Shown here piece after piece: positions 52,378 through 61,135 of a stretch of DNA of 64,000 bases (the stretch's first letter is position 1; each line of letters opens with the position of its first letter). Origin of the DNA: Methanorbis furvi (GTDB lineage Archaea > Halobacteriota > Methanomicrobia > Methanomicrobiales > Methanocorpusculaceae). The translations under genes were made by a program, and so were the position numbers. Location of the stretch: positions 1-64,000 of the forward strand of contig NZ_JAWDKA010000001.1 of the NCBI RefSeq assembly GCF_032714615.1, given 5' to 3'. A model generated the notes under the pieces. The model searched no databases, was not told where the DNA came from, and saw only the letters and a program-made list of their open reading frames with translations.

Positions 52378-52881
52378 ATGCCAAAAACCATCCGGATTCC
52401 GTTTACCGGAGACAAACCGATTTTGATTAGAGGACGCTCTGCCTTTTTGCTTGTCGCACGCGCGAAAGAAAAGTTTCCTCTGGTGATTGAAACCGACACA
52501 GAAGAACTGGTTCAGGGAGTTTTTCCTGACGATCTGATTGTGGTCTCCGCTCCCGAAGGCGGCGAGGTAATGCCGGCACTCTATCTTTTGGAGATGGTAG
52601 CGACGCATCACCTGCCGGTGATTGCTCTTGGAAAAAATCATCCGGCAAGCCGCCGCATCTCATACGTCGTATCGGCCGCAGAAAAAATTGAGATGCGATG
52701 TGATATCAGACGAGGCACACATCCTGAACAGCATCTGCTCTGCACAGCAGACGAGTTTGCCGGAATGATTCTGTTCGCCGAAAAAAACAGTCTCGTGATC
52801 GAAAACTGCCGCGAGGAAATTTCTGCGTCGCAGCTGGTGTGGGAGATCTCGGTTGCCGAAATTCACCACAACTTTGACTGA
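52378..52881 (+). CDS. Conserved hypothetical protein
   Basis: A 167-residue protein that I do not recognise. It has an early beta-rich part (TIRIPFTGDKPILIRGRSAF; FPLVIETDTEELVQGVFPDD), a Cys in MRCDIRRGTHPEQHLLC, and a C-terminus of alternating strands and helices. There is no signal or membrane segment. It is coupled to the zinc-ribbon gene and overlaps the convergent radical SAM gene by 19 bases at the 3' end. Confidence 0.68.
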   Translation: MPKTIRIPFTGDKPILIRGRSAFLLVARAKEKFPLVIETDTEELVQGVFPDDLIVVSAPEGGEVMPALYLLEMVATHHLPVIALGKNHPASRRISYVVSAAEKIEMRCDIRRGTHPEQHLLCTADEFAGMILFAEKNSLVIENCREEISASQLVWEISVAEIHHNFD

Positions 52882-53747
52882 ACATCTTTTTTCTTTCCCA
52901 AAATTCTGGCATCGATCTCTTCGTGTCTGAAGAGAAGACCGCATTTTTCGCACGTGCGGACAAATGTTTCCAGAAGTCCCGGCTCTTTTGAGCAGCACCA
53001 GTAGGATTTGCCGTAGGTTTTTTCGTACTGCTCGCGAACCCTTGGAAAATGTTCGTCGAGTCGTTCGTAGAAGTAGGTTCGCTGACGGTCACGCAGCGAG
53101 ACCGCGAAGTTTTTTTCTGCATAGACCCAAGCTGCCCCTGCGTTCGCCGCACGTTCCACGATCTCGGTGATATTTTCTCTGGTGTCGGTGATGAACGGGA
53201 GGGTTGGGAGAAGGATTACTCCGCACAAAATATTTTCCGCGGAAAGTTTTTCGATTGCTCTAAATCGGTCCGAGGAGGAGGGGGCATGCGGTTCGATCGT
53301 TTTCGCAATCGCGTCGCTTGCGGCGGTGATGGTGATGTTTACTGCTGCGGGAGAGTGTTCGCTGATTGCGGCAAAGAGGTCGATGTCGCGGCAGACGAGA
53401 TCGGATTTGGTGAGTGCAACAACGCCGAAGTGATATCGATCACAGAGCAGGAGAAATCCGCGGGTGAGTTCCAGGGTTTTTTCGAGCGGGTTGTAAGGGT
53501 CGCTCATCGCTCCGGTAATGATCGCTCCCTTCTTTTTCCTTGCAGGTAATTCCTGTTCGAGAATTTTGAGAGCGTTGTCTTTTGCCCGGACGGTTGGAAA
53601 ATCATCAATGCGATAGCATTCGCTTCGGCTGTCGCAGTATATGCAGTTGTGGGAACAGCCGCGGTAGAGATTTGCGGTGTAATTGGTTGCAAACCATCCG
53701 TTTTCGCGGTATGCGGAGAGGATGGTTTTTGCGGGGATTGTCTGCAT
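52863..53747 (-). CDS. Radical SAM protein, SPL-like
   Basis: A 294-residue radical SAM protein related to spore photoproduct lyase. The cluster motif is RGCSHNCIYCDSRSECY (CxxxCxxC), preceded by NLY and followed by GAMSDPYNPLEKTLELTRG, both family hallmarks. A C-terminal Cys group (YGKSYWCCSKEPGLL; TFVRTCEKCGLLF) may bind a second cluster or zinc. The start at 53747 matches the family N-terminus (IPAKTILSAYRENGWF), and the TATA-like box near 53780 supports it; the earlier ATG at 53795 is less likely. The reaction is unknown for these archaeal members. Confidence 0.87.
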   Translation of the reverse strand: MQTIPAKTILSAYRENGWFATNYTANLYRGCSHNCIYCDSRSECYRIDDFPTVRAKDNALKILEQELPARKKKGAIITGAMSDPYNPLEKTLELTRGFLLLCDRYHFGVVALTKSDLVCRDIDLFAAISEHSPAAVNITITAASDAIAKTIEPHAPSSSDRFRAIEKLSAENILCGVILLPTLPFITDTRENITEIVERAANAGAAWVYAEKNFAVSLRDRQRTYFYERLDEHFPRVREQYEKTYGKSYWCCSKEPGLLETFVRTCEKCGLLFRHEEIDARILGKKKDVQSKLW

Positions 53748-54177
53748 GGATGAATTGAATGGTACTTTGGTTTTTTGGTATATGGCATTTTCCAACTTTT
53801 GGGTGAATTATTTCCGATTATGGGGAGTCTTCGGCCTTGGCCAATGAATCCCACGCAACTGTGGCAGAGAACACCAGAGATGTGCCAAAATAACCTCATA
53901 TATGCCTTAAATCACCAATTCTTACCCCACACTCAGCAGAACACATGTTTTTCAGACGATGAATCACCCTACCCGTCACCAAAAGAGCCTCTATTCCTAT
54001 ATATAGGTCTCGCTAAAAAGCCGTACAGAACAGAAATTCCAACCAGGTTTTCAATCAAAATGGCAGTGTTCTCATCTCAGGCTCAATACATGAAGCTACA
54101 TTGGGGAGTTAGCCACGAAGTACCTCTAAAATAAGCCAGATTTGGACTTATTTTTCCCATCAACCATTGGTTTTTTC
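53748..54177. other. Gap with no recognised gene
   Basis: About 430 bp with two good TATA-like strings (CATATATGCC near 53898 and CTATATATAGG near 54000). One plus-strand frame of 119 codons (53775-54134) crosses it but has no recognisable family, no ribosome site and an unusual composition for this genome, so it is not called. A small RNA is possible; nothing in the sequence proves it. Confidence 0.35.
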
Positions 54178-54375
54178 CCATAAATTCGTTTACTGGCAAC
54201 TAACGTTCATAGTAGCTCCGCCCACGGAAAAATGGAGCACACGGAAATTTCACAGAAAAAAAACATCACGGAGCAGACGTGAACATCACGGAAATGAATT
54301 GTTTTCGAATTCAGTGTTGTTCTCGTCTGCTCCGTGATGTTTTTATTTCCGTGTGCTCCGTTTTTCCGTGGGAGG
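54178..54375. repeat. Family A long inverted repeat, copy 8, with inverted tail
   Basis: The tail CATAAATTCGTTTACTGGCA and ACTAACGTTCATAG precedes the left end GCTCCGCCCACGGAAAAATG (54215). The right end is GTTTTTCCGTGGGAGGC at about 54359-54375. Arms about 65 bp. The tail is here on the left, so tail and element travel as a unit in either orientation. Confidence 0.82.
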
Positions 54376-54416
54376 CAGGAATTAATAGACCACATCCCGG
54401 CCAATCTCAAAAAAAA

Positions 54417-55868
54417 TTATTTTTTATATCCTTCAAGCATCAGCGTCGCGATATTTTTCACCGGAAGGCCAGTCACCTGATGCAGATGGAACTCGCAGAA
54501 CGGACAGACCGTCACAATATAATCTGCCCCCGTCTCCTTTACCATCTCGGCGCGAACCGCACCAATAGCCGCAGCTTCTTCAGGCCGCCCGGACTTCACT
54601 CCGCCACCTGCACCACAGCAGCGGGCAGGCATATCCACAAACTTCTCGGCAACCGACTCCAGCAGCTCCCGCGGCTGTTCACTGATGCCCTGACCGCGGA
54701 GAAGATGGCAGGGATCATGATAGGTGTAGGTTCCTTCAACTTTTTTCGGCGGGACGAAGCCGATTTCTGCAAGATACTCGGTGATGTCGGCGACACGGAA
54801 CGGCGTGTCATAATCATTCTTCAGCGTCGACCCGCATCCTGCGCACATCGTAAGAACGGTGTCAACGCCGGTCTTCACGAACGCATCGATGTTGCGTTTC
54901 TGCAGTTCGGGAACAAAACCCGAAAGTCCGGTTCTGATAAGCGGCGAGCCGCAGCAGACCTGATCTTTGGGAATGATAACTCTGATACCGTTCAGCCGGA
55001 GGACCTCCATCGCATCAAGCGCAGGCTGAATTACCCGCCCGTTGAACATACAGCCGACGAAAAATCCCACCGTCGCCCGCACCTCGCCGTACGGCTCGAT
55101 GACCTCGGGCACGCGTTCGAGGAACGGCGTCTCTTTGCGCTCAACCGAACGTCCGGTGTCCTCAACAAGTTTTGCAAGAGCACGATGCGCCGGCAGGGAA
55201 AGGCCGCGCTTTGCCGCCTCGGCCCGAAGTTTTTCCACCGCCTTTCTTGGAGTCTCGATCTCCTTTGGACAGACCTCAACACACTTGTGACAGGTCGTGC
55301 AGGCGAACAGACCCTTATCGATTGCTTCAGTAATTCTGTCGGCGGTGTCGCGGGGATCAAGATTCAGCCGCTGCTCCTGACGCATCACCGTAGGGCCTGC
55401 ATACTCTGACGCAGCGAACGCCGGGCAGGAGGAGATGCAGCTGTAACACTCAATGCATTCGCGGAGCGGTTTGATCTCTTCAACCGCCTCTTGTGAAATG
55501 CCGCACTCGCATCCGCAGGCCGGAGCGGCCGTTCCGGTTCCCGGATTCAGCCAGGCGATCTGTGCCATGACCGGCGCAATATCGGTGATGAGATCACGGA
55601 TGCGGGGGAGTTCGAGCGGCTCGATCAGATCGCCGTCGCGTGCCTCCTCCATGCAGGCAAGTACTGGCTCGCCGTTGACGCGAACCGAACATGACCCGCA
55701 CTGGCCTGCCCGGCAGCAGTGCCGGTAACCAAGCGTTGGATCAAGTTGGTCGCGAACCTCGTCAAGCACGTTCAGCACGCGGGCACCTTTTTCCACGTGA
55801 ACCTCGTACTCTTCAACGTGGGGGGCCGCGTCCACATTCGGATCAAACCGTGAGATGCGGACCTTCAT
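54417..55868 (-). CDS. tfrB: Thiol:fumarate reductase (CoM/CoB) subunit B
   Basis: A 483-residue subunit of the methanogen enzyme that reduces fumarate to succinate with CoM-SH and CoB-SH, giving the heterodisulfide. The N-terminus is a 2Fe-2S ferredoxin-like domain (GYRHCCRAGQCGSCSV). The middle has two 4Fe-4S motifs (CIECYSCISSCPAF; CTTCHKCVEVCPKE). The C-terminus has two CCG domains like heterodisulfide reductase HdrB (VCCGSPLIRTGLSG; MPARCCGAGGGVKSG). The start is the ATG at 55868, overlapping tfrA by four bases; the longer open frame lies inside tfrA. Confidence 0.93.
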   Translation of the reverse strand: MKVRISRFDPNVDAAPHVEEYEVHVEKGARVLNVLDEVRDQLDPTLGYRHCCRAGQCGSCSVRVNGEPVLACMEEARDGDLIEPLELPRIRDLITDIAPVMAQIAWLNPGTGTAAPACGCECGISQEAVEEIKPLRECIECYSCISSCPAFAASEYAGPTVMRQEQRLNLDPRDTADRITEAIDKGLFACTTCHKCVEVCPKEIETPRKAVEKLRAEAAKRGLSLPAHRALAKLVEDTGRSVERKETPFLERVPEVIEPYGEVRATVGFFVGCMFNGRVIQPALDAMEVLRLNGIRVIIPKDQVCCGSPLIRTGLSGFVPELQKRNIDAFVKTGVDTVLTMCAGCGSTLKNDYDTPFRVADITEYLAEIGFVPPKKVEGTYTYHDPCHLLRGQGISEQPRELLESVAEKFVDMPARCCGAGGGVKSGRPEEAAAIGAVRAEMVKETGADYIVTVCPFCEFHLHQVTGLPVKNIATLMLEGYKK

Positions 55869-57496
55869 ACCCTTCCCTCCAGAATCTCGATGCCTGATCT
55901 TTCCGGCGAGAAGAACGTGTGGCCGAAGGGCGAGTTCTCGTTCGTCCACGGCGTCTTGATGTCGGTCCGCGTGTGGGCACCGCGTGACTCGCGGCGCAGG
56001 AGAGCACCGTCGATGATCATCGATGCAACGAGCAGCATGTTCTCGGTGATGACAGCGTCCGCAATCTCCCGCGGTGAGTTGATCTTCAACGGAGTCGCCC
56101 GAAGTTTTGCAATGTCGCGTTCGGCGACCCTGAGATCGAGTTCGTTTCGATAGATGCCGACATTCTTCCACATCAGCATCTTCATCGTTCTCCGAACATC
56201 GGCTGATGCGGCTGTCCCGGAGTAAAGTGCGGCAACTTTTTTCTCGGCTGCTTCAATCTGATCATAATCGATTCGATGCTTTGCCGAGGGCTCGGCAGCA
56301 CCTGCTGCGACTCCCGCCCGTCTTCCAAACACCTGAGTGTCTGCGAGTGCGTTGCCGCCGAGCCGGTTTCCTCCGTGAACGCCGCCGGTCACTTCGCCTG
56401 CGGCGAAGAGACGCGGCAGTGTGGTGGCGGCATCCGGCGTTATTCGCAGTCCGCCCATGAAGTGGTGGGCGGTTGGTGCGACCTCCATTGGTTCGGTTCT
56501 GATGTCGGTGCCGAACTTGAGGAACTGTTCCAGCATCAATGGGAGTCTCGTTTCGATCTGCTCTTTAGGGAGGTGGGTTACGTCGAGCCAGACGCCGCCG
56601 TGTTCGGTGCCGCGTCCTTCGAGAACTTCAGTCGCGATCGATCGGGCGACGACGTCGCGGGTTGAGAGCTCCATTCGTGCGGGATCGTACTTTTCCATGA
56701 ACCGTTCGCCGACACTGTTTTTGAGAACTCCGCCTTCGCCTCTGACCGCTTCGGTGATGAGCCGGCCGCGGGTGTCGTAAGGGTAGACCGCTCCGGTCGG
56801 ATGAAACTGGACCTGTTCCATGTCGATGAGTTCAGCTCCGGCCCGGTAACCGAGAGCGTAACCGTCGCCGGTTCCGGCGGTGGAGTTGGTTGTGGTGTCG
56901 TACACCTGTCCGGCCCCTCCAGTTGCAAGAACGACTGCGTCGGCAGTGATGATTCCCAGTTCTCCTTCGCGGTCGCAGGTGATTGCGCCGGCAACTTCAC
57001 TGCCGTTTTTGAGCAGGTCGATGACCGTCAGCTCGTCACGAATCTCAACCGGTGAGCCGCGGAGTTTTTCAAGCAGAGTCATGACGATTTCATGGCCGGT
57101 GTGATCTCCTGCGTAACAGGTGCGGGGAAACCGCTGGCCGCCGAACGGCCGCTGGGCTACTTCGTTGTCGCAGGTGAGATCAAAGACCGCTCCCCAAGTA
57201 AACAGGTCGCGGATCCGGTCAGGAGATTCGCGTGCGAGTACTTCTACAAGGGCGGGGTCGTTCAAGAATGCCCCTCCTTTGAGTGTGTCTTCGTAATGCG
57301 TGGCAACCGAGTCTGCGTTTCTCATTACCGCGTTGTATCCGCCTTCGGCCATGACCGTGCAGCCGCCTTTGCCGGTGATGGTTTTTGATACGATGATGGT
57401 GTCGCCGGATGCGGACGCATCGACTGCGGCACGAATTCCTGCACCGCCAGACCCGATGACGAGCACGTGGCAGTCGCTTCTGTTTTCGATTCCCAT
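55865..57496 (-). CDS. tfrA: Thiol:fumarate reductase (CoM/CoB) flavoprotein subunit A
   Basis: A 543-residue FAD subunit that binds and reduces fumarate. The dinucleotide motif is HVLVIGSGGAGIRAAVDAS at residues 9-27, the FAD-binding GGCTVMAEGGYNAV follows, and the active-site segment is VQFHPTGAVYP with TEAVRGEGG. The Arg-containing HGGNRLGGNALADTQVFGRR is the second FAD contact. The ATG has GAGGGG five bases upstream. First gene of tfrAB. It links the pyruvate carboxylase branch to succinate in biosynthesis. Confidence 0.95.
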   Translation of the reverse strand: MGIENRSDCHVLVIGSGGAGIRAAVDASASGDTIIVSKTITGKGGCTVMAEGGYNAVMRNADSVATHYEDTLKGGAFLNDPALVEVLARESPDRIRDLFTWGAVFDLTCDNEVAQRPFGGQRFPRTCYAGDHTGHEIVMTLLEKLRGSPVEIRDELTVIDLLKNGSEVAGAITCDREGELGIITADAVVLATGGAGQVYDTTTNSTAGTGDGYALGYRAGAELIDMEQVQFHPTGAVYPYDTRGRLITEAVRGEGGVLKNSVGERFMEKYDPARMELSTRDVVARSIATEVLEGRGTEHGGVWLDVTHLPKEQIETRLPLMLEQFLKFGTDIRTEPMEVAPTAHHFMGGLRITPDAATTLPRLFAAGEVTGGVHGGNRLGGNALADTQVFGRRAGVAAGAAEPSAKHRIDYDQIEAAEKKVAALYSGTAASADVRRTMKMLMWKNVGIYRNELDLRVAERDIAKLRATPLKINSPREIADAVITENMLLVASMIIDGALLRRESRGAHTRTDIKTPWTNENSPFGHTFFSPERSGIEILEGRV

Positions 57497-57616
57497 GGTT
57501 TCCCCTCTTCAGTTATGTATAGTAGGCCGCAGAAGATAAATTCCTGTATAGCTGCGGGTTTGTATATGATGATCTGTCCAAAAAATTCATGAAAGGTTAC
57601 TGACAATTATGGTAGT

Positions 57617-58258
57617 ATGGGCCAGAAGTCATTGCCTGCTGGAAAACTGTTGTCCCGTGGTATTCCATCAGTTCTGATTAGTCTGTGCTGTTTTGGTTTT
57701 GTGATCTCAGGTGTTTTCTTCGCAGCAGCAGGCAGCATGGGGTTGACAACTTTGTTGTCTGATATCTGGACGATGTATGGGCTCTCTTGTCTGTATCTTT
57801 TGTCGTTTGCCGGCGGTCTTTTCTGGGTCCTTCGCTCCCGTCCGGCAAAATGGTACTATGCTGTTCCGTTTCTTGTGGGAATGCCGGCCCTTGCATTTGC
57901 TTCGTTCCATCTTACGTCGATGTCATCGTGGATTTCTGATCTCGGAATCACAACTCCGGCATATTTTGCGTTTCCGGTTGCGTTTCTTCTTTTCTCTCTG
58001 CTGCTTGCCTATCCACTCTCATCCACATATCGGGAGGTTATTCTCGTACTCACGGGTCTTTCGATTTTGTGGGAGATCTTTTCTCTCGCCGCGTTCGGGT
58101 TGTCTGCGGTCTCACCGTACTTTTTAGAATATTTTTCCACTGACCCAAACATGCTGATGTTTCTCCGAGGGGCTGGAGGCTATCTTATTCTCTTCCCTCT
58201 GACCGGTTTGTTTCTGATTGGCGATACTGTGGAGCGGTTAAAAGAGGATGACAGCTGA
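57617..58258 (+). CDS. Membrane protein of unknown function
   Basis: A 213-residue protein with six predicted membrane segments and short charged loops (LRSRPAKWYY). The N-terminus is basic (GQKSLPAGKLLSRG) and the C-terminus acidic (VERLKEDDS). No family was recognised. It is transcribed towards the convergent PEGA protein gene (28 bp). Confidence 0.65.
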   Translation: MGQKSLPAGKLLSRGIPSVLISLCCFGFVISGVFFAAAGSMGLTTLLSDIWTMYGLSCLYLLSFAGGLFWVLRSRPAKWYYAVPFLVGMPALAFASFHLTSMSSWISDLGITTPAYFAFPVAFLLFSLLLAYPLSSTYREVILVLTGLSILWEIFSLAAFGLSAVSPYFLEYFSTDPNMLMFLRGAGGYLILFPLTGLFLIGDTVERLKEDDS

Positions 58259-58284
58259 GATTACTCAGCTGTTTTTTCATGAAT

Positions 58285-59166
58285 TTACGGTCGTCTCAGG
58301 AGAACTGCTGCCGCTCCGAGAATTGCCAGTGCCGCAAGCGGGGCCGGGCTTTTGGTTGGTGCGGGCGGAACAGTTTCGGTTGGAGACGCCGTTTTTGTCG
58401 GGAGTTCAGTTGCGGTTGCAGTCTCTACTGGGATCAGGACAAGCTTTGCGCGAACATCGGTGACGTCTCCTGCTTTGTAGACATTCGAGACCTCATACAC
58501 CTCATAGCCGTCTTTGTAGAAGCTCAGCGTGCGGGTTCCCGGCAGCACTTCAGAGATCTGCAGCCAGTCGTTTCCTGACGGTGTGGTTCCTATGTAGTCA
58601 TTGTCCAGAAACACCACAGCTCCTGCTGGGTCTGAGCCGACACGGATTCCTGCAAGGCGCGTGTCCTTCGTCTGGTCAGAGTAGACGCCGACAATTTTGT
58701 CGGAGATGACCTCAACTGAAGTGACAAAATCATGATAGCCTGCCTTTACCACGCGGACTTCATGAGTCGTCGGAGAGAGATTGGGAATGGTTACGGTTCC
58801 TGACTTCACGCTCGCATAGTACATGTCATCGATGTAGACATCGACTTCGGGCATGGTGGATGTTACACCAATTGAGCCGGGCGACTTGTAAAAATGCATC
58901 ACTGCATCAACATAGGTGGTCTCTCCCGAGTTCACGTACACCATATCAGACCAGGGGAAGTACTCGGATGACTGGATGGTGACCAGATGCCCTCCGGGCT
59001 GGACCATAGCAGTTCCGGGCGAGTCCATCACACACTTGTTGTCGATGTAGATCTGGCCGCCGGTCGGGTTTGTGGTGACTGCGATGTATCCTGCTTCGTC
59101 TGCAAGTACCGGGACTATGCAGATTGTTGCTATAAGGATTATCAGAAATGGAATTATTTTTTTCAT
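58285..59166 (-). CDS. PEGA-domain surface protein (three repeats)
   Basis: A 293-residue secreted protein. The start MKKIIPFLIILIATICIV gives a clean signal peptide ending VLA; the open frame to the left is repeat DNA. Three PEGA-like domains follow (TTNPTGGQIYIDN; TSTMPEVDVYIDD; GSDPAGAVVFLDN), then a Thr/Pro linker and the tail APTKSPAPLAALAILGAAAV ending LLRRP, which is nearly the tail of the protein at 15080-15778. Probably exposed on the cell envelope. Confidence 0.85.
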   Translation of the reverse strand: MKKIIPFLIILIATICIVPVLADEAGYIAVTTNPTGGQIYIDNKCVMDSPGTAMVQPGGHLVTIQSSEYFPWSDMVYVNSGETTYVDAVMHFYKSPGSIGVTSTMPEVDVYIDDMYYASVKSGTVTIPNLSPTTHEVRVVKAGYHDFVTSVEVISDKIVGVYSDQTKDTRLAGIRVGSDPAGAVVFLDNDYIGTTPSGNDWLQISEVLPGTRTLSFYKDGYEVYEVSNVYKAGDVTDVRAKLVLIPVETATATELPTKTASPTETVPPAPTKSPAPLAALAILGAAAVLLRRP

Positions 59167-59234
59167 ATGTGATTGAATAGGCGTCGTCTGGATGTTAAGG
59201 TGTCGATCGTCTGAAAAATTTTCGTATGTGAGAT

Positions 59235-59370
59235 TTTGAAACGCGAATGGCGCGAATAAAAAATCGCCAATGGCGATTTTTAGGGTGCTACTAAAATTAT
59301 TTATTATTAGATGAAGAGATCCATTCAGGGAGTAACAATATTTTTTTATTCGCGCTATTCGCGTTTCAAA
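59235..59370. repeat. Family B inverted repeat, copy 3 (simple form)
   Basis: TTTGAAACGCGAATGGCGCG at the left and CGCGCTATTCGCGTTTCAAA at the right, with the palindrome AAATCGCCAATGGCGATTTT next to the left arm. No module. 136 bp, between two PEGA protein genes. Confidence 0.8.
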
Positions 59371-59386
59371 AAAAAATAAAAAAAAA

Positions 59387-60685
59387 TTAGTTTGTCCGGC
59401 GGAGGACAAGGACTGCCGCAAGACCGATCACTCCTGCGAATGCAAGAATCGGGAACGATGACTGTGACGGCGTTGGCACGACCGCAGTGGTGAGCGGCAC
59501 ATCCATCGTCACAGTCTGTCCTGCGACGAAGTTCACATACTCGGTCCAGTCATTGTATCCGCTGAGCTGCAGAAGCAGAGTGTGGCGTCCTTCCGGGATG
59601 TCGGAAAGATAGAGCGGCGTGTATCCGCGGAATACATTGTCCACATACACCTCAGCGCCCGAAGGCGTTGAGTCCATACTCAGTGCCGCGTTGCCGGACG
59701 GAGTCGGCGAGCTTTGGACAAGAGTGATGCTCAGTGTCCTGACCTCGTTTGGCGAGAGGGTTACTGAGGAGGTGTAGGTGTTGTATCCATCCTTCTTGAG
59801 CATGATCGAGTGCGTTCCTGATGAGAGCGGGCCGACATTCAGGTAACTGACTGACGAGCCTGACGAATAAGCAGTGTTGCCCATGTAGGTTCCGTCCACA
59901 TAGACTGCAGCTCCCGCAGGTGTGGAAGTGATTCTGAGGTAGGCATCAGAACTTGATACCAGATTCACATTCATGTATGCCGTACTGCCTGCGCCCACAC
60001 TTATCGTCTGGGTGTAGACATTGTATCCGGAGAGGACAAGTTTCACGTTGTGCGAGGTTCCCGACGTGACGGTGATGACAGCCGGCGTTGTGTCATAGTA
60101 GTTTCCGTCGACATAGATGTTTGCGCCGCTCGGATAGGACTGGACGTTAATGTAGCCATAGCTGACTGCACTTCCAAGAGTTGCGGACACATAAGTGGTC
60201 TGGCCGTTTGATACCGAGTAGGTTCCGTAGAACGTGTTGTATCCCGGTTTTTCGAGACGGACCGAGTGGGTTCCCGAGTCAACAGATACAGTCAGCGGGG
60301 TTGTTCCTTTGTAGTTCCCGTCCACATAGGCGTTCGCTCCTGACGGAGAGGAGGAAATGTCAAGGTAGCCGTTCTGCACAATCGGGGTAAGGTATGCATC
60401 TACGGTGATGTACTCTCCGGTTGTTACGTCGCCGACGTACTGGTGATAGTCATAATAGCCGCTTTTGGATACGGTTATGTCATGACTGACAGGAGTTCCT
60501 GTTGTGTAAACGGTGATGTAGCAGGGTGTTGTGCCCTCGTATACTCCCGCGTCATAGACGCTCGCACCTGACGGGGAGGATGTGACGTAAATTGTTGCGG
60601 TGTCCCCGCCGACGTTGGCGGCTGCCGGGATTACGCATAATGCTGCTGCGATCAGCAACACCAACACAAGATGAGATATTCTCAT
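59387..60685 (-). CDS. PEGA-domain surface protein (five repeats)
   Basis: A 432-residue secreted protein: signal peptide (residues 1-22, ending AAA), then five consecutive PEGA domains with core strings SSPSGASVYDAG, SSPSGANAYVDG, SYPSGANIYVDG, STPAGAAVYVDG and STPSGAEVYVDN. A tail of Pro/Ser and a hydrophobic stretch ending VLVLRRTN follow. The spacing of about 70-80 residues per repeat is regular, which suggests a rod-like stalk at the cell surface. It is in tandem with the three-repeat protein (same strand), separated by a family B repeat. Confidence 0.87.
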   Translation of the reverse strand: MRISHLVLVLLIAAALCVIPAAANVGGDTATIYVTSSPSGASVYDAGVYEGTTPCYITVYTTGTPVSHDITVSKSGYYDYHQYVGDVTTGEYITVDAYLTPIVQNGYLDISSSPSGANAYVDGNYKGTTPLTVSVDSGTHSVRLEKPGYNTFYGTYSVSNGQTTYVSATLGSAVSYGYINVQSYPSGANIYVDGNYYDTTPAVITVTSGTSHNVKLVLSGYNVYTQTISVGAGSTAYMNVNLVSSSDAYLRITSTPAGAAVYVDGTYMGNTAYSSGSSVSYLNVGPLSSGTHSIMLKKDGYNTYTSSVTLSPNEVRTLSITLVQSSPTPSGNAALSMDSTPSGAEVYVDNVFRGYTPLYLSDIPEGRHTLLLQLSGYNDWTEYVNFVAGQTVTMDVPLTTAVVPTPSQSSFPILAFAGVIGLAAVLVLRRTN

Positions 60686-60725
60686 AATATGTTACCATTG
60701 TGTGATAGGATAATATAATCTTTGG

Positions 60726-61040
60726 TTAACAGGAAAAAAGCCGCGTCAGGGCTTCTTCTCCCGAGACTCCCGGTTTTGCTCCGCGAAGTATTGCAGCTGG
60801 CGTTGCTGCGGCGACGTTTTTTCTCAGGAGCTCTTCAATGCTGGAGATACCGGTGACTTTTGCGGCAGGGATGCCGAGTTTTTCAAAGACCGAGAGGTCG
60901 AAGAATCCGCAGCCGAGAAATCCTTCGGATGTTTTTGCGAAGATGAGGTTTGCCGGACCGAGTTCGATGCAGTAGGCGTCGGCGGAAAAGTTGGGTGCGG
61001 TTAGTTTGGCGTGGTCGGGTGAGAGGTATTCGATGTTCAT
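60726..61040 (-). CDS. DUF1805-family protein
   Basis: A 104-residue protein that I match to DUF1805, a small archaeal and bacterial family of unknown role. Visible features are a beta-rich start (LGPANLIFAKTSEGFLGCGFFD), a helix (FEKLGIPAAKVTGISSIEEL), and LLRKNVAAATPAAILRGAKPG before the end. There is no signal peptide. It is divergent from the deformylase gene (95 bp). Confidence 0.8.
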   Translation of the reverse strand: MNIEYLSPDHAKLTAPNFSADAYCIELGPANLIFAKTSEGFLGCGFFDLSVFEKLGIPAAKVTGISSIEELLRKNVAAATPAAILRGAKPGVSGEEALTRLFSC

Positions 61041-61135
61041 AGTATGTTAGTATCTTGTATTGGTATGCTAAATGGATTTACCCATCAGGGACCATCCGCA
61101 AAATGTATCGAGATATACAGACCAAATACTATACT

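Noticed and set aside
53775-54134. Plus-strand frame of 119 codons
   Set aside because: No ribosome site, no recognised family, composition unlike neighbours, and it begins inside the promoter of the SPL-like gene.
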